Assembly: GCA_045541975.1 (NCBI GenBank)
Contig: JAZQKB010000036.1
Span: 15,716 to 79,715 of the forward strand
Origin: SIG452 sp045541975
GTDB taxonomy: Bacteria; Bacillota; Clostridia; UMGS1840
Reading direction: 5' to 3'
Length of the DNA: 64,000 bases
Position numbers and translations under genes: made by a program. Shown piece by piece: positions 51,055 through 59,488 of the stretch. How positions within the stretch are numbered: the stretch's first letter is position 1; each line of letters opens with the position of its first letter. The notes beneath the pieces are model-generated. The model ran no database searches, was not told the origin of the DNA, and worked only from the letters and a program-made list of their open reading frames with translations.

Positions 51055-52248
51055 ATGCAGTATCACATTTCTGACAATATGAAAACCATGCAAGGCTCTG
51101 CCATCCGTGAAATGTTTAAAACCATGGCAAAACCCGGCATTATCTCTTTTGCGGGAGGAAATCCTTCTCCCTTAACCTTCCCTGTGGATGAAATTAAAGA
51201 AATTGCCCAGAAGGTGCTCACCGAAATGCCGGCTCTGTGTCTGCAGTACGGTATCACCGAAGGCTACACCCCTTTCATTGAGCAGGTGGAAGCAAGACTT
51301 AAAAAACAGGGCATCTATCGGGAAGGCTCCAACACCATCATCACCACCGGCGGTCAGCAGGGATTGGATTTGGCAGTAAAAAGCATTTTAAATCCCGGTG
51401 ACACCATTATCGTGGAAGAACCCAGCTTTATCGGTGCGTTAAACTCTTTTCGTACCTACGGTGCCGTGTTAAAAGGAGTTCCCGTGAAAGAAGACGGCAT
51501 GGATATGGAAAAACTGGAAGAGATTTTAAAAACGGATAACAGAGTACGCATCATTTATGTGATCCCCACCTTCCAGAATCCCACCGGTATTACTATGAGT
51601 TTAGAAAAAAGAAAGAAACTGCTTTCTTTAGCATATCAGTACAATGTGGTAATTTTTGAAGATAATCCCTACGGCGAGCTTCGTTTTAAAGGGGAAAACG
51701 TGCCCACTTTAAAATCCATGGATGAAGAAAATGCGGTCATGTATTTTGGTTCCTTCTCCAAAATTTTAGCACCAGGGCTTCGTTTAGGCTTTACCCACGG
51801 TATTCCTCAGATTATGGAAAAAATGGTAGTGGCAAAGCAGGTTAACGATGTGCATACCAACTTACTCACTCAGGTGATCGCATCCGAATGGCTGAAAACT
51901 TGCGACATTGATACTCACATTCAAAAAGCAAGAGAGCTTTACGGTCATCAGTGCGAGTTGATGCTTTCTGAAATGGACAAACATTTCCCCAAAGAAGTTA
52001 CCTATACCCGTCCCGAAGGCGGTCTCTTCATTTGGTGTACCTTACCGGAAGAAATGGATGCGGCAGGCATCGTGAAAAAAGGCGTGGAAAAGAATGTGGC
52101 CTTTGTGCCAGGTTCCAACTTTATGACCGATATGGCAAAACCCTGCAACTGCTTCCGCTTAAACTATTCCACCATGAGTGATGACAAGATCGTGGACGGT
52201 ATCGGTATTTTAGCAGAAGTTTTAAAAGAAGAATTAAAGAATCAATAA
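51055..52248 (+). CDS. PLP-dependent aminotransferase, 2-aminoadipate/aromatic type
   Basis: 397 aa fold-type I aminotransferase related to LysN/ARO8 and the catalytic part of MocR. Motifs: MFKTMAKPGIISFAGGNPSP, TTGGQQGLDLAVKSI, PTFQNPTGITMSLEKRKK and the PLP-lysine stretch YFGSFSKILAPGLRLGF. Start ATG 51055 follows AAAGGAAGACCAAAAAGA. It likely transaminates branched-chain, aromatic or aminoadipate substrates; the exact one is not clear. It lies 43 bp after rnc. Confidence 0.9.
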   Translation: MQYHISDNMKTMQGSAIREMFKTMAKPGIISFAGGNPSPLTFPVDEIKEIAQKVLTEMPALCLQYGITEGYTPFIEQVEARLKKQGIYREGSNTIITTGGQQGLDLAVKSILNPGDTIIVEEPSFIGALNSFRTYGAVLKGVPVKEDGMDMEKLEEILKTDNRVRIIYVIPTFQNPTGITMSLEKRKKLLSLAYQYNVVIFEDNPYGELRFKGENVPTLKSMDEENAVMYFGSFSKILAPGLRLGFTHGIPQIMEKMVVAKQVNDVHTNLLTQVIASEWLKTCDIDTHIQKARELYGHQCELMLSEMDKHFPKEVTYTRPEGGLFIWCTLPEEMDAAGIVKKGVEKNVAFVPGSNFMTDMAKPCNCFRLNYSTMSDDKIVDGIGILAEVLKEELKNQ

Positions 52249-52332
52249 AAAAGAAGAAAAATGATGGCACCCTATGAGTGCATCGAAACTCTCCATAGTA
52301 TACTATCCTAACAGAGGCGAGGAGCAAAAATC

Positions 52333-53349
52333 ATGGAAAATATTGAAAAAACAGAACGAAAAAAACGAATCTTTTCGGGCATTCAGCCCTCCGGACATAT
52401 CACCATCGGTAACTATATCGGTGCCTTAAAAAACTGGGTAAAACTGCAGGACGAATATGACTGTGCTTACTGCGTTGTGGATATGCACGCCATCACCGTC
52501 CGTCAGACACCTGCGGATTTAAGAAAGCGTTGCTTAGACTTTTTAACCCAGTATATTGCCTGCGGATTGGATCCGGAAAAAAACATTATGTTTATGCAGT
52601 CCCATAACCCGGCACATGCAGAGCTGGCTTGGGTGCTAATGTGCAATTCCTATATGGGCGAGCTGTCCCGTATGACTCAGTTTAAAGACAAAACCAAAAA
52701 CAAGCAGAACGAATCCATCGGAGCAGGTCTTTTTACCTATCCCGTGCTGATGGCGGCAGACATTCTCTTATACGGTACCGATTTGGTACCCGTTGGCATT
52801 GACCAGATGCAACATCTGGAATTAGCCCGTGATCTGGCAATCCGTTTTAACAATGTGTATGGCGAAACTTTTACCGTTCCCGAAGGGTATCTTTCCAAAA
52901 CCGGTGCCAAAATTATGAGCTTGCAGGAACCCACCAAGAAAATGTCTAAGTCCGACGAAAATCCCAAAGCCTATATTACTGTAACAGACGACCCCGATGC
53001 GATTGTGAAAAAAATCAAGTCCGCCGTGACAGACAGTGACATGAAAATTTGCCGTGGCGAAGGCAAAGAGGGTATTGAAAACTTAATGAGCATTATGGGC
53101 GCCATCACCGGTAAGTCTTTTGAAGAAATCGAAGCCGAATATCAGGGCAAAAACTACGGTATTTTCAAAAGCGATGTGGCAGAATGCGTAGTGGAAGAAT
53201 TACGTCCCGTCAGAGAAAAATATTTGCAGTTACAGGGCGATAAGGCATATTTGGAACAGATTTATAAAGCCGGAGCAGAAAAAGCATGTCTTGCATCCCG
53301 CAAAATTTTAAGAAAAGTGTATAAAAAAATCGGCTTTATCGAACGCTAA
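52333..53349 (+). CDS. trpS: Tryptophanyl-tRNA synthetase
   Basis: 338 aa class Ic synthetase. The HIGH-type motif is PSGHITIGNYIGALKNW and the KMSKS motif KKMSKSDENPK (about residue 200). VDMHAITV and LMAADILLYGTDLVPVGIDQ are typical. ATG at 52333 follows GGCGAGGAGCAAAAATC, a leader tail similar to the repeated holB leader. No T-box was recognised in the 84 bp upstream. Confidence 0.95.
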   Translation: MENIEKTERKKRIFSGIQPSGHITIGNYIGALKNWVKLQDEYDCAYCVVDMHAITVRQTPADLRKRCLDFLTQYIACGLDPEKNIMFMQSHNPAHAELAWVLMCNSYMGELSRMTQFKDKTKNKQNESIGAGLFTYPVLMAADILLYGTDLVPVGIDQMQHLELARDLAIRFNNVYGETFTVPEGYLSKTGAKIMSLQEPTKKMSKSDENPKAYITVTDDPDAIVKKIKSAVTDSDMKICRGEGKEGIENLMSIMGAITGKSFEEIEAEYQGKNYGIFKSDVAECVVEELRPVREKYLQLQGDKAYLEQIYKAGAEKACLASRKILRKVYKKIGFIER

Positions 53350-53376
53350 AGCCGTAATGAAAAAGGAGTGTTTTTT

Positions 53377-54366
53377 ATGAATCAGTATATCGGACATCCT
53401 GCCCAGCTGGGCGGTGTGGAAGAAGTCACCTTAGCCAAAGGCAAAGGAAAAGGGATGAATCTTCTGCAGATTAAAAATACCAAAGGTGTGGACATCACTT
53501 TAGTGTGTGACAGATGTATGGACATTTCCCGTTTGTCTTATAAAGGGGTAAACTTAGGCTGGTTCTCCCCTGCAGGCTATGTGTCTCCTGCTTTGTATGA
53601 CGATGCCAAAGGCAGAGGGTTCTTACAGAACTTTACTGCAGGCTTTATGACCACTTGCGGTCTTACTGCTGTTGGCGGTTCCTGTATGGACGACGGAGAA
53701 AGCACCCCCATGCACGGGTTAATCAGCAATATCCCTTGCGATAGCTACAACTACTGGGAAACCGAAGATGAAATTGTTGTGGAAGCGGTTGCTACCGAAG
53801 CGTCTTTGTTTGCTTGCCACACCCAGATGAAACGTACTTATAAAATTTCCAAAACCGAAGACAAGGTAACCCTGTCTGACACCATTACTAACATCGGTAA
53901 CAAAACTGCACCCAGCCAGGTGCTCTATCATATTAACTTAGGATATCCCCTGCTTTCCGAAAATGCAAAGGTGATGATTCCCGAAATTTCCAGCAAGCCC
54001 ACCGCTGATGCATTTATTCCCAAATACGATCAGCGAAAGGTGATGGAAAAACCTCAGGCAGGCTTTGCGGAAGAATGCTATGTGTATGACGTGGCAGAAA
54101 CCGACGGGAAGGCAAAGGTAGGAATCTACAATCCTGACTGTCAGGCAGGTTTCATCATGAGTATTTCCAAAGACTCCCTCCCCTTCTTAACCGAATGGAA
54201 AATGATGGGCGAATATGAATACGTGCTGGGCTTAGAACCTGGTAACGCTTGGCCCTGCGGCAGAAAAACCATGCGAGAAAACGGCGAGCTGAAGTTCTTA
54301 GAACCCGGCGAATCCATTACCACGGAAATTGTTTTGGAGTTTACCGACAAAGACTTTAACCTGTAA
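53377..54366 (+). CDS. DUF4432-family aldose-epimerase-like protein
   Basis: 329 aa from ATG 53377, 8 bp after AAGGAG. The galactose-mutarotase-like beta-sandwich is indicated by VCDRCMDISRLSYKGVNLGW, FTAGFMTTCGLTAVGG, MHGLISNIP, LYHINLGYPLL and LGLEPGNAWPCGR. The His in MHG and HINLG and the Glu in LGLEPGN match positions used by mutarotases. DUF4432 members are thought to act on sugars or sugar acids; no specific substrate is known to me. It closes the + strand run begun at rnc. Confidence 0.85.
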   Translation: MNQYIGHPAQLGGVEEVTLAKGKGKGMNLLQIKNTKGVDITLVCDRCMDISRLSYKGVNLGWFSPAGYVSPALYDDAKGRGFLQNFTAGFMTTCGLTAVGGSCMDDGESTPMHGLISNIPCDSYNYWETEDEIVVEAVATEASLFACHTQMKRTYKISKTEDKVTLSDTITNIGNKTAPSQVLYHINLGYPLLSENAKVMIPEISSKPTADAFIPKYDQRKVMEKPQAGFAEECYVYDVAETDGKAKVGIYNPDCQAGFIMSISKDSLPFLTEWKMMGEYEYVLGLEPGNAWPCGRKTMRENGELKFLEPGESITTEIVLEFTDKDFNL

Positions 54367-54388
54367 TTGACGGCTTGTAAAAGCACAC

Positions 54389-54480
54389 AGACCGCAAACC
54401 TCACCACTCGGCGTACCAATGTACGCCTTCGGATAACCCCTTCGGGTTCGGTTTCTCTATTTTGCATCCATTTCTCAGCG
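54389..54480 (+). repeat. Palindromic element PE-11
   Basis: Arm CCGCAAACC pairs with GGTTTC-type end. Core CTCGGCGTAC-CAAT-GTACGCC, then GGATAACCCCTTCGGGTT. It ends with the motif TTTTGCATCCATTT. It follows the DUF4432 gene by about 20 bp. Confidence 0.8.
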
Positions 54481-54496
54481 CCTTAGGATATGGCAT

Positions 54497-54540
54497 AAAA
54501 AAGACGAAATTCTTTAGCAAAAAAGAATTTCGTCTTTTTC
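54497..54540 (+). terminator. Terminator after the DUF4432 gene
   Basis: AAAAAAGACGAAATTCTTT and AAAGAATTTCGTCTTTTT pair; almost the same stem as the terminator at 11672-11717. Confidence 0.8.
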
Positions 54541-54569
54541 ATTTGTTATCGAATGACGATTTTAAAAAA

Positions 54570-54684
54570 CCCGCCCTTAGTTACGCAATGGAAAAAAGTT
54601 GTCGGAAGACGGAAGTTAGGATTGCGGAAATACCAGGCGGTGCTTTTTTTGGTTCTTTTCTTTGGCAACAAAGAAAAAGAACAT
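54570..54684 (+). repeat. Dispersed repeat R3, copy 2
   Basis: Shares CGGAAGACGGAAGT, GGATTGC, AATACCAGGCGG and the TTTGGTTC...CTTTG/CAAAG hairpin with 15279-15402. It lies at the 3' side of trmB. Confidence 0.75.
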
Positions 54685-54696
54685 TCTTCCATTTAT

Positions 54697-55356
54697 CTAG
54701 CCTTTAAACTTTGCCACTAATTTCTGTATCGGATACCCCATCCCCGAAAACCTTGTTTCGTATTCCGTCATAATATTGCCTTCGGGATATTCTTGATGCA
54801 AATCAAAGGTTAAAAGTAACCATTCCATGCCGTATTCCTTGGTTTCTAAGAGGGAAAAACGGAACAGACGCACATTGTCTGTTTTAAAATGCAGTTCTCC
54901 GCCGTCTACCAGCACGGTTTCGTATTTCTTTAAAAACAGCTTATGCGTTAAGCGTTTTCTTCTGTGGCGACCTTTGGGCCAGGGATCGGAAAAGTTTAAG
55001 TAAATTCTTGCAATGCTTTTTGGTGCAAACATACTGTCCAACAGGTTTGCATCCAAGTTTGCAAAACGAAGATTGGGGATTCCTTCTGCTTTGGTTGCCG
55101 CAATGGCAATCACGTCCGCACATTTTTCAAAGGCAATGTAGTTAATATTGGGATTTTTCTTTGCCAAAGACGTGATAAAATCACCTTTCCCCGCTCCGAT
55201 TTCAATATGAACGGGATTGTTGTTTCCGAAAATCTTCTGGCAGTCGATAAATTCTGCTTTCGCATCGGCATCCTTTTCCACATCGGAAAAATCCAGGAAA
55301 AAATCTTTATAAAATTCCAAACGCATGGGCGTATTTTTCTTTTTTCGTAATCGCAT
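54697..55356 (-). CDS. trmB: tRNA (guanine-N7-)-methyltransferase
   Basis: 219 aa from ATG 55356, preceded by AAAAGGAATTTTTACT; longer in-frame starts lie in non-conserved sequence. It methylates G46 of tRNA. SAM-binding motif HIEIGAGKGDFITSLAKKNP, then FSDPWPKGRHRRKRL (TrmB signature) and the end FSGMGYPIQKLVAKFK are clear. It is convergent with the DUF4432 gene and divergent from spoIIE. Confidence 0.95.
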   Translation of the reverse strand: MRLRKKKNTPMRLEFYKDFFLDFSDVEKDADAKAEFIDCQKIFGNNNPVHIEIGAGKGDFITSLAKKNPNINYIAFEKCADVIAIAATKAEGIPNLRFANLDANLLDSMFAPKSIARIYLNFSDPWPKGRHRRKRLTHKLFLKKYETVLVDGGELHFKTDNVRLFRFSLLETKEYGMEWLLLTFDLHQEYPEGNIMTEYETRFSGMGYPIQKLVAKFKG

Positions 55357-55465
55357 AGTAAAAATTCCTTTTCTGTGATGAATCATCTGTATTTTATCAT
55401 ATGAAACAAAAAAATACAAGTAATTCCCCAAAAAAAGTCAACCGTTGTTTGGATGACATTTCTTT

Positions 55466-55540
55466 TGTCGAAAAGTTTTTGGATTTCTTTTCGTTTCCCG
55501 ACAGATTGCAACACCTTTTTCATAAAACCTGTGTTATACT
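55466..55540 (+). promoter_or_regulatory. spoIIE promoter with Spo0A box
   Basis: Perfect 0A box TGTCGAA at 55466-55472. TTGCAA (55506-55511) and TATACT (55535-55540) are 23 bp apart; a -35 two bases later gives 21 bp. Bacillus Spo0A-activated sigma-A promoters (spoIIE, spoIIG) also have 21-22 bp spacing. Confidence 0.65.
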
Positions 55541-55578
55541 GATAAAAATTGGAAAAAATTGGAAAAGGAGTGACTGCC

Positions 55579-57972
55579 GTGAGTCTGCTTACCCAGCTCA
55601 AAGAAACCGTGCAAAAAACGAAACGGGAGAAACAACCAAAACAGCTAACCAACCGGGAAACCGTTGAAGAACCAAAAAAAGCAACCAAAAGAACTAAAAG
55701 AACTAAAAAAATCAAAAAAACCAAAAAAGCCAAAGAACAAAAAAATTTGTTTTGGCAGGTTTGCTTGGGACTCTTGCATTTCTTTTTATCGTTTTTTTTA
55801 GGGCGGACAAGTCTGTTTTTCGGCATGGCACCCTTTGGCGGTGCGATTCTTCTGGCAACAGGCGGAAGTGTTGCCTCTTATGTGGGAGCGATGCTGGGAA
55901 GCTATACCCTTGGCGTTTATGAAACCATGGGGGCATTGACTGCCTGTTTCCTCTTAAAAAAACTGATCCCCCAAGAGCGGTGGGATCCTCTTCTCCTCTT
56001 TGTTTCCTTTGGGAGTGTGTTCACAGCGGTATTGCTTAGCTCTTCTCCCTTACCTCAGGATGTGATTGTGAAAGTGGTTTCTCTGCTTCTCACCCTGTCT
56101 TCCTATTACATACTAAAAAAGGCATACCGTGCTCAATTTGTGAAGTCGCTGCAATTAAAGTTCACCAAGGATGAAGCCTATTGCTCTTTGTTTTTGCTGT
56201 TTGCCCTGCTTTCGGGCATCCGTTCGGAAACGGTGGTTTTTTTGGTAAGGTTTCATGATATCCTTACCTTTTTTGTCATCGCCCGTGCCGCTTACAGCTT
56301 CGGAATCGGCGGAGGTGCTGCAGCAGGTGCCATTTTGGGAATGCTTTCAGGACGGACGGCAGAGTTTGCTACCCTTTCTATGTCGGTGTACTCCCTCTTT
56401 GGCTTTTTCACGGGAATTTTTGCCAAGTTCAATAAGTTTACTGCTTTGTTAGGCTTTCTGTTTTCCTATGTGTTTGCCGCTGCCTACTTTCCGCAAACGG
56501 CAAATCTTGTTTCGTATCAGGATGTCCTTTGGGCAGGATTTTTGTTTCTGCTCTTCCCTGACGGACTGATGGAACCCTATTTAGACCGCTATCGGGAGGG
56601 CACTCCCGTGGCAGACAGAGTTGCCGCAGAAAATCAGATTACCATCGGCAGACTGGACCGTCTTGCCAAGTCCTTTTCGGGGTTATCCGTGCAAATCGGA
56701 CGTCAGGAGAAACAGTTTTGGAATTTATCTTCCATCAGTGAGCAAACTCTTTACGATTTTATGGGCGACAGACTTTGCCGTGGTTGCAGTTTAAAGCGTG
56801 CCTGCTGGCAGGAGCATTTTTCCGAAACGTCTGAAGGGTTAAGTGCAGGAATGAACCGCTTGGTAAAAGGGGGAACCCTTTCTAAAAAACATCTGCCCGA
56901 AGGCTTTCGGAATCGGTGTGTCAGAGGGGACAAGCTGATAGAAACTCTGACCAACTTTTTTGAGATTTCTCGCTTAAATGCATTCTGGAAACACCGTCTT
57001 TCGGAAAACACCCACGCTTTTCGGGAACAGTTTTTAGAGCTTTCGGACATTATCTGTCAACTAAAAAAGAATATGGAAACCAACCGTTATTTTGATGCAC
57101 CCTTATCCGCAGAGCTATATAGTGCATTGGGAAATGAGGGGTATCTTATCCGTGAGGCATCCGTCTTTCATTCGGCGGAAGACCAATATCTGGTAAAACT
57201 GGGGATGTCGCCTTGTAAACACGGAGAAAACTGTTTTCCCACCGTGGAAAAAATTGCTACCGAGCTTCTGGGTGTTCCCATGACGGTCACCGAAGGCTCT
57301 TGCGGACGTCGGCTTTGCAATTTGCTGTTAAGTGAGGGCGATTTGGGAACCGTGGAGCAACGGATTCAGAGCTTTTCCAAAAAGGAGGGAGACCCCTCAG
57401 GCGATAGTCACATCATTTCCCGCTTAAGCCGTCACCGTTATTTAATGGCACTCTCCGACGGAATGGGGACGGGAGACAAGGCAAACGAAGTGTCTGCCTC
57501 GGTGGTCACTCTGTTGGACGAAATGCTTCGGGCAGGGTTTTCGGAGACTTCTGCTTTTTCCATGCTCAATTCCTTTTTAATTGCATCTTCTTCGGCGTCT
57601 GCTACCTTGGATTTTGCCATTGTGGACTTAAAAAAAATGACGGCAACCATTTTAAAAACAGGTGCCTGCCCCACCTATTTAAAGCGGGGGGACGAGGTGA
57701 TTGCCGTGGGAGAGGATTCCTTGCCTGCAGGCATCCGTCCGAACAAACCGTATCGAAAAACACTTCACTTATGCGAGGGGGACATGCTCTTTTTCATTTC
57801 CGACGGCGTGGCAGATGCTCTCCCCGAGGAAGACTGGGTGTATGGCGCTCTGCGTAAATATCCTTCTTCTCAACTTTTGGAAAACGTGGACTATCTGGCA
57901 TCGGTTGCCTATGAGGCAAGTCGGGAAAGTCCCGACGATATTACGGTGATGGGATTAAAGGTTTTGCCATAG
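55579..57972 (+). CDS. spoIIE: Stage II sporulation protein E, PP2C-type phosphatase
   Basis: 797 aa from GTG 55579, 8 bp after AAAAGGAG. A strikingly Lys/Thr-rich N-terminal ~50 residues (for example TKRTKRTKKIKKTKKAKE) precede about ten TM helices (to about residue 310). A regulatory middle region has a Cys pair (LCRGCSLKRACW), and the C-terminal PP2C domain has LMALSDGMGTGDKANEVS, LDFAIVDLKKM and ISDGVADALP with metal-binding Asp residues. SpoIIE dephosphorylates SpoIIAA to activate sigma-F in the forespore and acts in asymmetric division. This supports spore formation. Confidence 0.95.
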   Translation: MSLLTQLKETVQKTKREKQPKQLTNRETVEEPKKATKRTKRTKKIKKTKKAKEQKNLFWQVCLGLLHFFLSFFLGRTSLFFGMAPFGGAILLATGGSVASYVGAMLGSYTLGVYETMGALTACFLLKKLIPQERWDPLLLFVSFGSVFTAVLLSSSPLPQDVIVKVVSLLLTLSSYYILKKAYRAQFVKSLQLKFTKDEAYCSLFLLFALLSGIRSETVVFLVRFHDILTFFVIARAAYSFGIGGGAAAGAILGMLSGRTAEFATLSMSVYSLFGFFTGIFAKFNKFTALLGFLFSYVFAAAYFPQTANLVSYQDVLWAGFLFLLFPDGLMEPYLDRYREGTPVADRVAAENQITIGRLDRLAKSFSGLSVQIGRQEKQFWNLSSISEQTLYDFMGDRLCRGCSLKRACWQEHFSETSEGLSAGMNRLVKGGTLSKKHLPEGFRNRCVRGDKLIETLTNFFEISRLNAFWKHRLSENTHAFREQFLELSDIICQLKKNMETNRYFDAPLSAELYSALGNEGYLIREASVFHSAEDQYLVKLGMSPCKHGENCFPTVEKIATELLGVPMTVTEGSCGRRLCNLLLSEGDLGTVEQRIQSFSKKEGDPSGDSHIISRLSRHRYLMALSDGMGTGDKANEVSASVVTLLDEMLRAGFSETSAFSMLNSFLIASSSASATLDFAIVDLKKMTATILKTGACPTYLKRGDEVIAVGEDSLPAGIRPNKPYRKTLHLCEGDMLFFISDGVADALPEEDWVYGALRKYPSSQLLENVDYLASVAYEASRESPDDITVMGLKVLP

Positions 57973-57986
57973 ACAAAACAAGGACG

Positions 57987-58061
57987 AATGAATCGTGAAT
58001 AACGAATCATTCATAATATGATGCAGGCTTTGCCTGCCACTATAATTTTTCATTCTTCATT
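57987..58061. repeat. MITE-like element M-2
   Basis: Begins AATGAATCGTGAA like the copy at 32847; centre ATGATGCAGG-CTTTG-CCTGCCA; ends ATTTTTCATTCTTCATT. It starts 15 bp after the spoIIE stop. Confidence 0.75.
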
Positions 58062-58101
58062 AAAAAAAGACTGCAAAGCTTTTCGCACTTGCAGTCTTTT
58101 T
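58062..58101 (-). terminator. ireB terminator (bidirectional)
   Basis: AAAGACTGCAAG/CTTGCAGTCTTT-type stem (AAAGACTGCAA and TTGCAGTCTTT) with A/T tracts on both sides, between convergent spoIIE and ireB. Confidence 0.8.
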
Positions 58102-58106
58102 ACCGT

Positions 58107-58346
58107 TTAATTTAAATAGGAGCGGAACAGCTCTTCTAAAATATCGTCTCGTTCCAGACGGCCAATCATGGCTCTTGCACCGTTATGGCTGGTAATATAG
58201 GTGGGGTCCCCCGAAAGCACGTAACCCACCATTTGGTTGATGGGATTATAGCCCTTTTCTTTCAGAGCCGCATACACAAAATGCAAAATCTCATGAATAT
58301 TTTTTTCGTCCTCTCTGGGAATCTGCACCATTCTGGTTTCGCTCAT
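58107..58346 (-). CDS. ireB: IreB-family regulatory phosphoprotein (UPF0297)
   Basis: 79 aa from ATG 58346, after AAGGAAGGATTCCC. The family core ALKEKGYNPINQMVGYVLSGDPTYI and the end GRLERDDILEELFRSYL are unmistakable (quoted in part: KGYNPINQMVGYVLSGDP). In Enterococcus IreB is a substrate of the Ser/Thr kinase IreK and affects cephalosporin resistance. The usual alaS/ruvX/yrzB neighbours are absent here. Confidence 0.92.
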   Translation of the reverse strand: MSETRMVQIPREDEKNIHEILHFVYAALKEKGYNPINQMVGYVLSGDPTYITSHNGARAMIGRLERDDILEELFRSYLN

Positions 58347-58515
58347 GGGAATCCTTCCTTTCTGTTTCACATCAATTTGACTGTATTATACCACATTTTT
58401 TCCGAGATTTCAACTGTTTTTTCATATTTTTTTGCGGGAAGAAGTATGAAATTGAACCTTGGGGGAGACACTTTGTTACGATTAGAAAAAAATTTAAAAA
58501 ATTTTACCAAAAAAC

Positions 58516-58544
58516 TTGATTTTTGGAAAAAGGTATGCTATAAT
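58516..58544 (+). promoter_or_regulatory. rpsB operon promoter
   Basis: TTGATT (58516-58521), 17 bp, TATAAT (58539-58544). Confidence 0.82.
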
Positions 58545-58550
58545 ATTCGA

Positions 58551-58664
58551 GAATTCGCACGCGCCCTTATACAAACCCGGTGACAAAGTTAAATTTTTTC
58601 ATGGCTTTGTTCGTTTGTAAGTATAGCATTTTCAAGGCTTTACGCGGCGCCGAGGAACAACCAG
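58551..58664 (+). promoter_or_regulatory. Structured rpsB leader, possible S2 autoregulatory site
   Basis: GACAAAG/CTTTGTTC hairpin (58581-58616) is extended outward by TTATACAAAC/GTTTGTAAGTATA and then GCGCC/GGCGC. The 130-nt 5' UTR ends at the rpsB SD. S2-binding leaders are known upstream of rpsB in several bacteria; identity with one of those is not established. Confidence 0.5.
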
Positions 58665-58678
58665 AAAGGAATTTTATC

Positions 58679-59410
58679 ATGAGCAACGTAATTTCCATGA
58701 AACAGTTATTGGAAGCAGGCGTTCACTTCGGTCATCAGACCAGAAGATGGAACCCCAAAATGGCTCCGTACATCTTCACCGAAAGAAACGGAATCTACAT
58801 CATCGACCTGCAGAAAACTCTGAAAAAAGTAGAAGAAGCTTACTACTTTGTTAGAGACATTGCTGCAGAAGGTGGCGAAATCCTGTTTGTTGGTACCAAA
58901 AAACAGGCTGCAGACGCTGTGAAAGCAGAAGCAGAAAGAATCGGCATGTACTATGTAAATGCTAGATGGTTAGGCGGTATGTTAACCAACTTCAAAACCA
59001 TCCGCAGAAGAATTGACAGACTCTTCCAGTTAAACAAAATGGAAGAAGACGGCACCTTTGATTTACTGCCGAAAAAAGAAGTTATCAAATTAAACTTAGA
59101 AAGAGAAAAATTAGAAAAATACCTGGGCGGTATCAAAAACATGAAAAAGCTCCCCAGCGTTCTGTTTGTTGTTGACCCCAGAAAAGAAAGAAACGCAATC
59201 TTAGAAGCGAAAAAACTGCACATTCCCGTTGTTGCAATTGTTGATACCAACTGTGACCCCGATGAAGTTGACTACGTAATCCCCGGTAACGACGATGCTA
59301 TCCGTGCTGTAAAACTGATTGCTGAAACCATGGCAAACGCTATGATCGAAGGCAGAGAAGGCGCAGCTCAGGCAATGGAAGAAGAAACCGACGAAGCAGC
59401 AGCTGAATAA
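58679..59410 (+). CDS. rpsB: 30S ribosomal protein S2
   Basis: 243 aa. The start MSNVISMKQLLEAGVHFGHQ at 58679 follows AGAAAGGAATTTTATC; an in-frame ATG further upstream lies in the leader. Signatures: TRRWNPKMAPYIFTERNGI, LFVGTKKQAADAV, YVNARWLGGMLTNFKTI and VDTNCDPDEVDYVIPGNDDA. The acidic Ala/Glu-rich tail is usual. It heads rpsB-tsf-pyrH. Confidence 0.97.
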   Translation: MSNVISMKQLLEAGVHFGHQTRRWNPKMAPYIFTERNGIYIIDLQKTLKKVEEAYYFVRDIAAEGGEILFVGTKKQAADAVKAEAERIGMYYVNARWLGGMLTNFKTIRRRIDRLFQLNKMEEDGTFDLLPKKEVIKLNLEREKLEKYLGGIKNMKKLPSVLFVVDPRKERNAILEAKKLHIPVVAIVDTNCDPDEVDYVIPGNDDAIRAVKLIAETMANAMIEGREGAAQAMEEETDEAAAE

Positions 59411-59428
59411 TTTGAAATTGATTTTAAG

Positions 59429-59458
59429 AAAATAGGCAACAGTTCGCTTGCCTATTTT
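59429..59458 (+). terminator. rpsB-tsf intergenic hairpin
   Basis: AAAATAGGCAA-CAGTTCGC-TTGCCTATTTT; a partial terminator that may lower tsf relative to rpsB. Confidence 0.6.
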
Positions 59459-59488
59459 CCATATCATAAAGAAAAGGAGTATTTAATT

